Source of the DNA: Caloramator sp.
Lineage (GTDB): Bacteria > Bacillota > Clostridia > Clostridiales > Caloramatoraceae
Direction of reading: 5' to 3'
Length of the DNA: 61,616 nt
Assembly: GCA_026416875.1 (NCBI GenBank)
Contig: JAOAEI010000003.1
Span: 1 to 61,616, forward strand
Part shown: in pieces, positions 9,858-18,587 of the stretch
Numbering within the stretch: the first letter of the stretch is position 1
Layout of the letters: each line of letters begins with the position of its first letter
Translations under genes and position numbers: made by a program
The notes under the pieces: generated by a model
Told to the model about the DNA's origin: nothing
The model's database searches: none
What the model saw: the letters and a program-made list of their open reading frames with translations, nothing else

Positions 9858-11885
9858 ATGACTTTAATGGAAGAACTGAAAAAAACGTTAAAAGAAGATA
9901 ATTTTTTTCTAGATGATGAAGGGAACATTTTAAAAAACAAAGTAATGGAGTATGTTCTGAAATCAGATGAAAATTTAATTAAACTTCTACTTAGGAATGA
10001 AAAAATAAAGGAGCACTTTTTTAAGGATATTAATGGGGTTCTGTTGTTTGAGAGAGAAAAATTTATTAAGTTTGTGGATAATAAAGAATTTCTTCCAGAT
10101 TCATATACTTCTTTTAAAAATAAAATTGGTTTAGCTGATGAAGATGGAAAGTATTTAGCAAAGAGCAAAGAGGTTGTTCTTGTATGGCCTTATAAAGATT
10201 GTATTCTTGAAGGTGGGCAAGAAAAGGCCGATGAAAAGAGAAAAGAAATTTTTCATAATGTGATTCTTGCACCTGATGAGATAGACAGACTATTAGAACC
10301 TAAAGTTTTCACAAACTTCAAAAGAATAGATAAAGATGGCGAAAAGAATCTTGAAAACTTTAGAAGAGATCCTGAAATAAACAGAAAAAGAGGATTACCT
10401 GAGGATACGATAACTGATAATTTAATTATTAAAGGAAATAATTTATTAGTTCTTCATTCTTTGTTAAAAGAATTTAAAGGTAAAGTTAAACTTATTTATA
10501 TTGATCCACCATATAACACTGGAAATGATGAATTTAAATATAATGATAACTTTAATCATTCCACATGGCTTACTTTTATGAAGAATAGGTTGGAAATTGC
10601 TAGAGAATTATTAAAAGATGATGGGAGTATTTTTGTTTCAATAAACCATATTGAATTAGGCTATTTATTGGTATTAATGGATGAAATATTCGGAAGAGAA
10701 AACAAACTTCCAATTATTACTTTAAAAAGCGGGACTACAGCCAGCTATAGAGCTATTAATGAATGCCCAGTTAATGTATGCGAATATGTTGTTGGTTACA
10801 GAAAAAGCAATAAATATAAAGGAAATACTATATATATTGAATCTGATTATTCTGAAGACTATTCTCATATAATAACAAACATTCAATCTGAACCGCAAAA
10901 TTGGGAGTTAATTAGTCTTGATAAATATATTTATGATGCAGAGAATTGTAATAGTTGGATGGATTTTAAACAAAAATATGGTCCTGCATGGAAAATTATT
11001 CGATTTCATATGAAACGTGAATTAGCTTATAAATATCCTGATAGAATAGTAAGTCTTAATACATTACAAAAGCCTTCAAAAAAGATTGAACAAGTATTAA
11101 ATATTTCTAAAAAAGAACGTAATAAAGTATTTGTTATAGAAAGAGAAAATGATTCACCAATTTATTGTTATAATGGAAGAACTCTTGCATTTTTTGCTGA
11201 TAAATTTAAAGAAATAAATGGGAAAAAAGTTCCAGCGGAAGTTTTAACCAATTTATGGCTAAATGTTTCTTTTCTTGGAATAGGACCAGAAGGCAATGTA
11301 AATTTACCAAATGGTAAAAAACCAGAATTACTTATAAAATATCTTATTGAAATTGCTACAAAGAAAGATGACTTGGTTTTAGACTTTTTCATGGGAACAG
11401 GAACGACTTGTGCTGTTGCTCATAAAATGAACCGTCAATATATTGGAATAGAACAACTTGATTATGGAAATGATAGTGCTATTAATAGATTAAAAAATGT
11501 TATAAGCGGCGATCAAACAGGTATTTCAAAAGAAGTTGATTGGCAGGGTGGCGGTGACTTTGTTTATATGGAACTTTCGAAGCTTAATGAATTTTATGTA
11601 GAAAAAATAAGAGATGTAAAAACGACAGAAGAAGTTTTGAACATTTGGGGTGATATGAAACACAACGGATTTTTAAGTTACAGTGTTGATCCAAGATTAT
11701 TTGATGAAAACATAGAAGAATTTAAGGTTCTTAAATTAGAGGAACAGAAAAAACTTCTTCTTGATATGCTTGATTATAATGACCTTTATGTAAATTATAG
11801 CGAAATTGATGATGCTATTTACAATATAAGTGAAAGAGATAAGAAGCTGAATAAAGAATTTTATGGTGGTGACGAGAATGTATGA
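9858..11885 (+). CDS. mod: Type III restriction-modification DNA methyltransferase (Mod)
   Basis: N6-adenine methyltransferase that also provides sequence recognition for the type III complex. The 675-residue protein is of beta-class order: catalytic motif IV IYIDPPYNTGND near residue 214 comes first, and the AdoMet-binding motif LDFFMGTGTTCAVAHKMNRQ lies near residue 507. The segment between them (about 280-480) is the expected target-recognition region and is the most divergent part. GGAGGAGA precedes the ATG. It overlaps res by 8 bases, so translation is probably coupled. No frameshift or phase-variable repeat tract is visible. Confidence 0.94.
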   Translation: MTLMEELKKTLKEDNFFLDDEGNILKNKVMEYVLKSDENLIKLLLRNEKIKEHFFKDINGVLLFEREKFIKFVDNKEFLPDSYTSFKNKIGLADEDGKYLAKSKEVVLVWPYKDCILEGGQEKADEKRKEIFHNVILAPDEIDRLLEPKVFTNFKRIDKDGEKNLENFRRDPEINRKRGLPEDTITDNLIIKGNNLLVLHSLLKEFKGKVKLIYIDPPYNTGNDEFKYNDNFNHSTWLTFMKNRLEIARELLKDDGSIFVSINHIELGYLLVLMDEIFGRENKLPIITLKSGTTASYRAINECPVNVCEYVVGYRKSNKYKGNTIYIESDYSEDYSHIITNIQSEPQNWELISLDKYIYDAENCNSWMDFKQKYGPAWKIIRFHMKRELAYKYPDRIVSLNTLQKPSKKIEQVLNISKKERNKVFVIERENDSPIYCYNGRTLAFFADKFKEINGKKVPAEVLTNLWLNVSFLGIGPEGNVNLPNGKKPELLIKYLIEIATKKDDLVLDFFMGTGTTCAVAHKMNRQYIGIEQLDYGNDSAINRLKNVISGDQTGISKEVDWQGGGDFVYMELSKLNEFYVEKIRDVKTTEEVLNIWGDMKHNGFLSYSVDPRLFDENIEEFKVLKLEEQKKLLLDMLDYNDLYVNYSEIDDAIYNISERDKKLNKEFYGGDENV

Positions 11886-14499
11886 AAAACAGAGATTAAG
11901 TCAGGGATATGATTTTCTTTCAAAGATGGGACTTTTAAAAAAAGATATTCCTAAGTACATTGAAAATAATCTAAATCCTCGTTTTAAATTGAGACCTTAT
12001 CAAATTGAAGCAATATCAAGATTTATTCATTATTTTGAAGAAAATCCTAATAGAAAAAAACCAATATATCTTTTATTTAACATGGCTACTGGTTCTGGGA
12101 AGACGCTTTTAATGGCAGCAAATATACTATACCTTTATTTTAAAGGATATAGAAATTTTTTATTTTTCGTAAATAGCACAAATATTATAGAAAAAACAAG
12201 GGAAAATTTTTTAAATACTAATACAAAAAAATATTTGTTTAATGAAAAAATAAAATTTGATGATATGGAAGTCAAGATAAGGGAAGTTTCGAATTTTGAT
12301 CAAGCAAATGAATATGATATAAATATAATATTTACTACAATTCAAGGATTGCATAGTCAATTAAATATGTTTCGTGAAAATTCAGTTACATTAGAAGATT
12401 TTAAAGATAGGAAGATTGTTTTAATTTCTGATGAAGCTCATCATATAAATGCATGGACACGAAATAGATTAAATAGCAGTGAAGAAGTAGTGAAAAACAC
12501 ATGGGAATATACAATTATGCAAATTTTAAATTCTAATGAAGAAAATATATTACTTGAGTATACTGCAACTATTGATATGGATGACCAAAATATTTTTGAG
12601 AAATATTCAGATAAAATTATCTTTGAATATGATCTAAAACAATTTAGAATAGATGGTTATTCTAAGGAGGTTAAAGTTTTACAAGCTGACTTAGATAATT
12701 GGCAAAGAATGTTGCAGGCTATTATTTTAAGTCAATATAGAAGAAAAATTGCAGAAAAGAATGGAATTAGATTGAAACCAGTAATACTTTTTAAATCGAA
12801 AAGTATTAGAGAATCAAAAGAAAATTACGAATTGTTTAGAGAAAAAATTGGGAGATTAAATGAGGATGATATAAAAAAGATTATTCTTAATGGTAGAGGC
12901 ACAGTAATAGAGACAGTAGATAAATATTTAGTTAGTGAAGGGATAACTTATGATAATTTAGTAACTGAATTAAAGGAAGATTTTTCTGAAGAAAAATGTG
13001 TATTACTTGATTCGGAAAATATTGAAAGAGATAAACAGATTAAACTCAATACCTTAGAAGATGTAAATAATGAAGTTAGAGCCATTTTTGCAGTAAAAAT
13101 GCTTGATGAAGGATGGGATGTTCTTAATTTATATGATATTGTTAGATTATATGATACAAGGGATGGAAAATGGACAAGAGATGGCAGATATATTCCAGGC
13201 AATACAACTATTGCAGAAAGACAACTAATTGGTAGAGGAGCGAGATATTATCCATTTAAAATAAATGAAGATGATGACCCTTTTACTAGAAAATTTGATA
13301 ATCAATATGATAATCCTATGAAAATTCTTGAGGAGCTTTATTATCATAGTAAACACAATCCAAGATATATTCAAGAGCTTACTACTGCACTAAAAGAATA
13401 TGGAATAATGCCATATGAACAAAAAGAAATTAATATTAGAGTTAAAGATAATATAAAAGAAACACAGTTTTGGAATAAAGGAATATTATTTATTAATAAG
13501 AGGAAAAAAGCATCCAGAAAAGGTATTAAAACTTTAGATGACATAAAACATGAAAAAATATATAAGTATCAATTATTAACTGGATTTATGAAGGAGGATA
13601 AAATTTTAGAAGAAACTAGTAATACTAGCACTTTAGAAACTACAACAAAAACATATAGCCTTGGCGATTTTGGTGAAGTATTTATACGAAAATCAATGGC
13701 TAAACTTGAATTTTATAAATTCAATAATTTAAAAAAATATTTTCCAGAATTAGTGTCTTCCAAAGAATTTATAGAATCTTTAAAGAAGATAAATGTAGAT
13801 ATAACTACGACAAAGGACCGATTTAATAAATTAACGCCGGATGATAAGATAGAAATATGCTTGAATGTTTTGAAACAATTAGAGACTGAAATTTTAAATG
13901 ATTATGTTGAATATGAGGGAACAGAAGATTTTATTCCTAAACCAATTAGGGAAATAGTAAAAGATAAATTATTAAAAATAAATGTTGGTGATGATGGTGA
14001 TCAAGAATACGGTATTCCTATGAGTAATTCAAAAAGTGCCATTTTAAGGATTAATTTAAAAGATAAGGAATGGTATATATATGATGAAAACTATGGAACA
14101 TTTGAAGAAAAATCTTTTATTAAATTTATTGATGGATTTATTGATAATTTAAAAGAGAAATATAGTGACATTTACTTATTAAGGAATGAAAATTTATTTA
14201 AGATTTACAAGTTTTCTAACGGTGAAGCAATTGAACCTGATTTTGTATTGTTTCTTAGAAAGAAAGACTCAGAAAAATTTGAACAATATCAACTTTTTGT
14301 GGAAGCTAAAGGTGAACATTTAGTAAAAAAGGATCAATGGAAAGAAGATTTTTTGAAAGAAATAGAAAACAATTATAAAATTAACCCAACATTATTTAGT
14401 GAGAATGAAAAATATATTATTGTAGGACTTCCGTTTTATAATGAAAATAGAAAAAGTTCATTTATTAAAGAATTTGAAACGAAGTTGAATCTTGTATAG
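11878..14499 (+). CDS. res: Type III restriction endonuclease subunit (Res)
   Basis: SF2 helicase-nuclease that, with Mod, cleaves unmodified DNA after ATP-driven communication between sites. Walker A reads NMATGSGKTLLMAAN near residue 68 and the DEAH box LISDEAHH near 181. The helicase C-terminal half holds KMLDEGWDVLNLYD and ERQLIGRGARYYPF. The nuclease motif is IEPDFVLFL...LFVEAKGE near residues 785-815, a PD...ExK arrangement. I prefer ATG 11878, inside the mod stop, to the track start at 11863. The 873-residue length is normal and the pair looks functional. Confidence 0.93.
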   Translation: MYEKQRLSQGYDFLSKMGLLKKDIPKYIENNLNPRFKLRPYQIEAISRFIHYFEENPNRKKPIYLLFNMATGSGKTLLMAANILYLYFKGYRNFLFFVNSTNIIEKTRENFLNTNTKKYLFNEKIKFDDMEVKIREVSNFDQANEYDINIIFTTIQGLHSQLNMFRENSVTLEDFKDRKIVLISDEAHHINAWTRNRLNSSEEVVKNTWEYTIMQILNSNEENILLEYTATIDMDDQNIFEKYSDKIIFEYDLKQFRIDGYSKEVKVLQADLDNWQRMLQAIILSQYRRKIAEKNGIRLKPVILFKSKSIRESKENYELFREKIGRLNEDDIKKIILNGRGTVIETVDKYLVSEGITYDNLVTELKEDFSEEKCVLLDSENIERDKQIKLNTLEDVNNEVRAIFAVKMLDEGWDVLNLYDIVRLYDTRDGKWTRDGRYIPGNTTIAERQLIGRGARYYPFKINEDDDPFTRKFDNQYDNPMKILEELYYHSKHNPRYIQELTTALKEYGIMPYEQKEINIRVKDNIKETQFWNKGILFINKRKKASRKGIKTLDDIKHEKIYKYQLLTGFMKEDKILEETSNTSTLETTTKTYSLGDFGEVFIRKSMAKLEFYKFNNLKKYFPELVSSKEFIESLKKINVDITTTKDRFNKLTPDDKIEICLNVLKQLETEILNDYVEYEGTEDFIPKPIREIVKDKLLKINVGDDGDQEYGIPMSNSKSAILRINLKDKEWYIYDENYGTFEEKSFIKFIDGFIDNLKEKYSDIYLLRNENLFKIYKFSNGEAIEPDFVLFLRKKDSEKFEQYQLFVEAKGEHLVKKDQWKEDFLKEIENNYKINPTLFSENEKYIIVGLPFYNENRKSSFIKEFETKLNLV

Positions 14500-14593
14500 G
14501 ATCAACTTTGCTTAGAGTATAAGATTTCAAGGTTAGATTTTATATGCTAACTTAATTATTATATAAAGAATAAAGCTATGTATAAAAGTTTTA

Positions 14594-14634
14594 AAAAAGC
14601 CATAGCCTAATCTCTAAGGTTATGGCCTTTTCTT
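14594..14634. terminator. Terminator shared by res and the minus-strand remnant
   Basis: AAGCCATAGCCTAA-tctc-TTAGG-like arms pair with TTATGGCCTTTT, and both strands have T runs outside the stem. It lies between the converging res gene and ImmA remnant. Confidence 0.7.
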
Positions 14635-14675
14635 TATTCTCCCTCTAAACATTCTTTCCCGTTTCCAAAACACAA

Positions 14676-14930
14676 TCACATAACAAAATCAAAAAACCTC
14701 TCAAAAAATAAATACTCAACATTAGCATACACATCTTTGTGTCCAAACTTTTTAACATTATCAAAAATATAAATTGAAGCCTCCTCAGCAACATTGCATA
14801 TGGCTTGAACCATAGCAGGTCTTAGACCATGAATATTTTTAAGTAGAGCAATTGGTGCTAAAAGCTCTGCAGCAAATGCATTAATTATATTATTGTTTAT
14901 ATTATCAGAAAAATTTGTATTAATCGACAA
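14676..14930 (-). pseudogene. Decayed ImmA/IrrE-type metallopeptidase remnant
   Basis: Only 84 residues remain. NAFAAELLAPIALLKN matches the segment after the HExxH motif in ImmA/IrrE peptidases (usually EANxFAAELLxP), and AICNVAEEASIYIFDNVKKF resembles the following helix. The HExxH motif itself is missing. The apparent TTG start is probably fortuitous, so this is a C-terminal fragment of a regulator that once cleaved a repressor. It runs opposite to res and to the intact ImmA/IrrE gene at 15043. Confidence 0.6.
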
Positions 14931-14937
14931 TTTTTGA

Positions 14938-14966
14938 TTATAAGCTATGTAAAATGATGTTATAAT
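14938..14966 (+). promoter_or_regulatory. Candidate extended -10 promoter for the ImmA/IrrE gene
   Basis: TGTTATAAT gives an extended -10 box at 14958-14966, with a weak TTATAA 17 bases upstream. It lies about 75 bases before the TTG start at 15043. Confidence 0.45.
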
Positions 14967-15042
14967 TTACCTAAAGATAAAAAGTTAAAAACATCAGATA
15001 AAAATAAATAATATAAACTGCCTATTTGAAGGAGATGATATA

Positions 15043-16911
15043 TTGGCAGCTAATCGTTCCTTTACAGAATATATAGCAAATAGATTTGAAAATGAGTTAT
15101 TTGAAGCCATTCAGGATTATATTGAATATAACTATAATAATTTAGACTTGTGGTTATATAAAGTTAGAAAAATTGGTGGCATTGAATTATCAGATATCGA
15201 AGTGAAATTTGTAAATGTCAATGACTTGCCAGGCATGAAGATAGAATTTGATGTAGTAGTAGAAGCTGAATTTGAAGTAAGAGAGTCAGACTATCACTAT
15301 GATGAATCTGAAAATTGTGTGCAGTGGTTTGTATTAAAATGTTCTGGAGATTTAGACTGTAATTTAGATGACTTTAAAATTTACAGTTTAACTGAGTATA
15401 AAATCAAAAGTAAGCAGCCCAAACCTATGTCAGATTCACTTGTTCCATTTATTTATAGTGAACAATTAGAATCTGTTGCCACAGAATTTCTACGCAAAAA
15501 TTATCCAGAAGCATTAAAGACTCCGATGGCAGTTGACCCACAATTATTGGCAGAAAAAATAGGTCTTAAAATAGAAATTAGAGATATTACAAAGGACTTT
15601 ACAGTGTTTGGACAAATTTTTTTTCATGATTGCGAAGCAGAATTCTATGATAAAAACAGTGATAAAATGGTTCAAATTCATGTAAATGCTAAAACTATTT
15701 TTGTAGATCCGAAAGCATACTTTCTACGTAACCTTGGATCTGTTAATAATACTATTGTTCATGAGTGCGTTCATTGGGCTCTACACAGAAAGGCATTTGA
15801 ATTGGAAAGGTTATATAACAGTAGTGCAACAAAAATAAAATGTCAAGTAGTAGGTGGAATAAAAGATAGTAACAGGGATGCAACTGAATGGATGGAATGG
15901 CAGGCAAATGCACTTACCCCAAGGATACAAATGCCAATTTCAACATTTAAAGAAAAGGCATTTGAACTTATAAAGAAATATAAACAATTATTACAAACAG
16001 AAAAAATAATAGATGTAATGGAACCAGTTATTGATGAATTGGCTTTATTTTTTGGTGTTTCAAGATTAGCAGCTAAAATTCGAATGATTGATGTAGGATA
16101 TGAAGAAGCAATAGGAACTTTTACTTATATAGATGGTCATTATATCAGACCACATTGTTTTAAAAAAGGTTTTTTAAAAAGAAATCAGACCTTTTCAATT
16201 AGTGCAATAGACGCAGCTATACAAAGTTTTATTGATCCAGAATTATCTGCTTTGATAAAAGAAGGTAGTTACATATATGTAGATTCACATTTTGTTTTAA
16301 AACATCCTAAATATGTAACAAGAGATGAAAATGGATATGCTATATTAACTGATTATGCAAGAACTCACATGGAAGAGTGCTGTTTAGTTTTTGATCTATC
16401 AATTAAATCAGGATTTAAGGAAAGTTATCATAGTGAGTGTTTTCTAAATCGTGATAAAGGTTCAAATATAGATTTTGAATTAAAATTTAATAATGGATTT
16501 CAATATGCATCTCAAGAAAAAAAGATTAAGATACTTGCAGATGTTTTAGAGGAGGAAGCAAGAATTTTTAATGAACTACCCAATAGTTATACTAAATCAC
16601 TTGAAATGGTCATTGAATGGAGAGGTGTAACATATAAGGAATTAGAAGAAATGACATTGCTTAATGAGAAAACAATAAGGAGAATTGTTAATGGGGAAAC
16701 AAATGGTTCAATTGAATCATTAATTGTAATTTGTCTTGCATTAAATCTTCCACCAATGATAAGTAACCATATTATTAGTAAATCTCCACATTCACTAAAT
16801 TTAAACAATAGAGACCATCAGTGGTATAATTTTGTGTTAACATGCCAATACACAAAGTCAATGGATGAAATAAGACAATTTTTAAATCAGTGTGGTGCAA
16901 AGCCACTATAA
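15043..16911 (+). CDS. Large ImmA/IrrE metallopeptidase with C-terminal HTH
   Basis: A 622-residue protein. Residues 1-130 are an unrecognised domain. The ImmA/IrrE peptidase region spans about 135-330, with the zinc motif HECVHWALH at residues 240-248 and the third-ligand helix EWQANALTPRI. Residues about 380-480 are unassigned, with scattered Cys. An XRE-like HTH lies near 530-570 (TYKELEEMTLLNEKTIRRIVNG). Known family members cleave repressors or control stress and mobile-element induction; the target here is unknown. The TTG start is supported by GGAGATGA. It sits just before the prophage early genes and is followed by two terminators. Confidence 0.8.
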   Translation: MAANRSFTEYIANRFENELFEAIQDYIEYNYNNLDLWLYKVRKIGGIELSDIEVKFVNVNDLPGMKIEFDVVVEAEFEVRESDYHYDESENCVQWFVLKCSGDLDCNLDDFKIYSLTEYKIKSKQPKPMSDSLVPFIYSEQLESVATEFLRKNYPEALKTPMAVDPQLLAEKIGLKIEIRDITKDFTVFGQIFFHDCEAEFYDKNSDKMVQIHVNAKTIFVDPKAYFLRNLGSVNNTIVHECVHWALHRKAFELERLYNSSATKIKCQVVGGIKDSNRDATEWMEWQANALTPRIQMPISTFKEKAFELIKKYKQLLQTEKIIDVMEPVIDELALFFGVSRLAAKIRMIDVGYEEAIGTFTYIDGHYIRPHCFKKGFLKRNQTFSISAIDAAIQSFIDPELSALIKEGSYIYVDSHFVLKHPKYVTRDENGYAILTDYARTHMEECCLVFDLSIKSGFKESYHSECFLNRDKGSNIDFELKFNNGFQYASQEKKIKILADVLEEEARIFNELPNSYTKSLEMVIEWRGVTYKELEEMTLLNEKTIRRIVNGETNGSIESLIVICLALNLPPMISNHIISKSPHSLNLNNRDHQWYNFVLTCQYTKSMDEIRQFLNQCGAKPL

Positions 16912-16928
16912 TATAAAAAATTTTTATA

Positions 16929-16956
16929 AGACGGACACGAAATGTCCGCTTTTTTT
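16929..16956 (+). terminator. Terminator after the ImmA/IrrE gene
   Basis: CGGACA-cgaaa-TGTCCG followed by CTTTTTTT. The same 17-bp core recurs at 17062-17078 without a T run. Confidence 0.85.
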
Positions 16957-16970
16957 ATAAACATATTGTA

Positions 16971-17025
16971 AAGAAGCCTTATATTTAGCCTATTTGTTAG
17001 GTTAATATGAGGCTTCTTTTATTTT
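16971..17025. terminator. Second hairpin terminator, probably bidirectional
   Basis: AAGAAGCCT pairs with AGGCTTCTTTT over a loop that itself contains TAGCCT/AGGTTA arms. T runs flank both sides. Confidence 0.7.
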
Positions 17026-17061
17026 CAACTCTTAAAGTCCTTAAAATAGCTACACAATAAC

Positions 17062-17078
17062 CGGACATGAAATGTCCG
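17062..17078. promoter_or_regulatory. Palindrome CGGACATGAAATGTCCG, candidate operator
   Basis: A near-exact second copy (16 of 17 bases) of the core of the terminator at 16932-16948, 130 bases further on. It has no T tract, so it is unlikely to act as a terminator. It could be a binding site for one of the nearby HTH proteins. Confidence 0.4.
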
Positions 17079-17191
17079 CCATAGCAGTTTATTTCTATAT
17101 TAAACTGTTTTTAGAAATAAGGAGTTAAGTATTTTTAGGTATCTGTAAAGGAAAATTTACATTATAAAATTTAAGGTTTATTTAAAAAATT

Positions 17192-17223
17192 TTTCAAATA
17201 GGAAAAAAACCTTCCTATTTGAA
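17192..17223. promoter_or_regulatory. Perfect 11-bp inverted repeat before the prophage early operon
   Basis: TTTCAAATAGG and CCTATTTGAAA are separated by 10 bases, about 45 bases before the first early gene. This is a candidate operator or leader hairpin. Confidence 0.45.
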
Positions 17224-17265
17224 ATTTAATATAAAGCTACAGAGCAAGGGAAAGGGGGTGAGAAA

Positions 17266-17589
17266 GTGATGGGACCAAATGAAAGGCGAATGAAAATAAT
17301 AGAAGTATTATGCCAAAGAAGGCAGGATACTATGAAGAATTTAGCGTTTGAGTTTGGAGTTACAGAAAGAACTATTAGAAATGATATAAACATCCTATCA
17401 CTTTCTTACCCGGTTGAAACAATTAGAGGAAATGGTGGCGGGGTTAGAGTTATGGATGGTTATAAATTGAACCAAAAGTATCTAAAACCAGAACAAGAAG
17501 AACTTTTAAGAAGATTAAGCCTGCAGTTAACAGGTAATGATCTTACCATAATAAAGAGTATTATTAAAGACTTTGCTCTGAGAGCATGA
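17266..17589 (+). CDS. DeoR/HTH_11-type DNA-binding regulator
   Basis: A 107-residue protein whose N-terminal half is a winged helix-turn-helix, TMKNLAFEFGVTERTIRNDIN near residues 24-45, with a Gly-rich wing RGNGGGVRVMDGY. The C-terminal helices carry no sensor domain. GGGGGTGAG precedes adjacent GTG (17266) and ATG (17269) starts; the ATG is equally likely. It is the first gene of the early operon and, with no CI-like repressor visible nearby, is a candidate for the phage regulator. Confidence 0.75.
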   Translation: MMGPNERRMKIIEVLCQRRQDTMKNLAFEFGVTERTIRNDINILSLSYPVETIRGNGGGVRVMDGYKLNQKYLKPEQEELLRRLSLQLTGNDLTIIKSIIKDFALRA

Positions 17590-17609
17590 AAGGGAAGGAG
17601 GTGAAATCT

Positions 17610-17771
17610 ATGAATGATATAAATTTAGTGCTGGCAGAAGAATTTGAAAGGCTTGCAGCAGAATATCGAGCAAGAGCAAAACAATATAATCATCAAGAAG
17701 ATATTACTATTCATGATATAAGCATGGTACTAACAGAAAAAAATGAAAAATGGGAAGGTAAAAGAAATTAA
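17610..17771 (+). CDS. Small phage protein, unknown
   Basis: The 53-residue product starts MNDINLVLAEEFERLAAEYR. I chose ATG 17610 because GGAAGGAGGTGAAA lies just upstream; the tracked start at 17586 is upstream of that ribosome site. The first half is a charged helix and no domain is recognised. It is packed between the HTH gene and the antirepressor. Confidence 0.6.
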   Translation: MNDINLVLAEEFERLAAEYRARAKQYNHQEDITIHDISMVLTEKNEKWEGKRN

Positions 17772-17862
17772 AACACTTTTAAGAAAATATGGTGCAGAAA
17801 AATTAATAGAAGTTAAACCTAAAGACTATGTTGATATATTTGAAGAGGCTAAAAAAATATAA
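17743..17862 (+). CDS. Very small ORF before the antirepressor
   Basis: A 39-codon frame absent from the ORF track, MKNGKVKEIKTLLRKYGAEKL..., overlapping the previous gene by 29 bases in another frame. The ribosome site is weak, but the frame fills the otherwise empty space up to the antirepressor and its composition looks coding. Function unknown. Confidence 0.45.
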   Translation: MKNGKVKEIKTLLRKYGAEKLIEVKPKDYVDIFEEAKKI

Positions 17863-17876
17863 AGGAGGAAAAAGGC

Positions 17877-18587
17877 ATGAATGAATTAATAAAAGTAGAT
17901 TACAGCAGAGAAGAACCAACAGTATCAGCAAGAGAACTTCACAAGTTTTTAGAGATTGGGACAGAGTTTAGACATTGGTTTCCCAGGATGTGTGAATATG
18001 GGTTTACAGAGGGAATAGATTATACCCCGGTCATTTTTGACCACCCCCAAAACCATCAGCCCACAACAGATTATTATTTAACAATACCTATGGCAAAAGA
18101 GCTGTGTATGATTCAAAGAACTGAAAAGGGGAAAATAGCACGACAATATTTTCTTTCTATTGAACAGGCATGGAATACACCTGAAATGGTAATGTCAAGA
18201 GCATTAAAGATGGCGGAGAATCATATACAATCTCTTAAATTACTAAATTCAAAGCTAAGTGTTGAAAATGAAATTATGAGACCAAAAGCAGAATATTTTG
18301 ATGACCTTGTTGAAAAAAATCTGCTTACTAATTTTAGAGATACAGCTAAGGAATTAAAAATAAAGGAAAAGGACTTTATAGGATTTTTAATAGATAAAAA
18401 ATACATCTATCGTGATAAAAAAGGAAATTTAAAACCATATGCAGACAAAAATGAAGGTCTATTCGAAATTAAAGAAGCAAAAAATGATAAAACTGGTTGG
18501 GTAGGAACACAAACGTTAATTACCCCAAAAGGAAGAGAAACGTTTAGGCTATTAATAAAAGGTTCAGTTGAAAGAAATATTGTTTAG
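17877..18587 (+). CDS. Phage antirepressor, AntA/AntB plus KilAC domains
   Basis: A 236-residue two-domain protein. The AntA/AntB region spans about residues 10-100, with SARELHKFLEIGTEFRHWF and YYLTIPMAKELCMIQRTEKG. The KilAC-type DNA-binding region spans about 145-235, with DTAKELKIKEKDFIGFL and TLITPKGRETFRLLI. Such proteins usually counter a phage repressor to allow lytic growth. AAGGAGGAAAA precedes the ATG. Confidence 0.88.
   Translation: MNELIKVDYSREEPTVSARELHKFLEIGTEFRHWFPRMCEYGFTEGIDYTPVIFDHPQNHQPTTDYYLTIPMAKELCMIQRTEKGKIARQYFLSIEQAWNTPEMVMSRALKMAENHIQSLKLLNSKLSVENEIMRPKAEYFDDLVEKNLLTNFRDTAKELKIKEKDFIGFLIDKKYIYRDKKGNLKPYADKNEGLFEIKEAKNDKTGWVGTQTLITPKGRETFRLLIKGSVERNIV

Noticed and set aside
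16932-17078. The palindrome pair as prophage attachment sites
   Set aside because: No third copy was found near the right end of the prophage after the recombinases.
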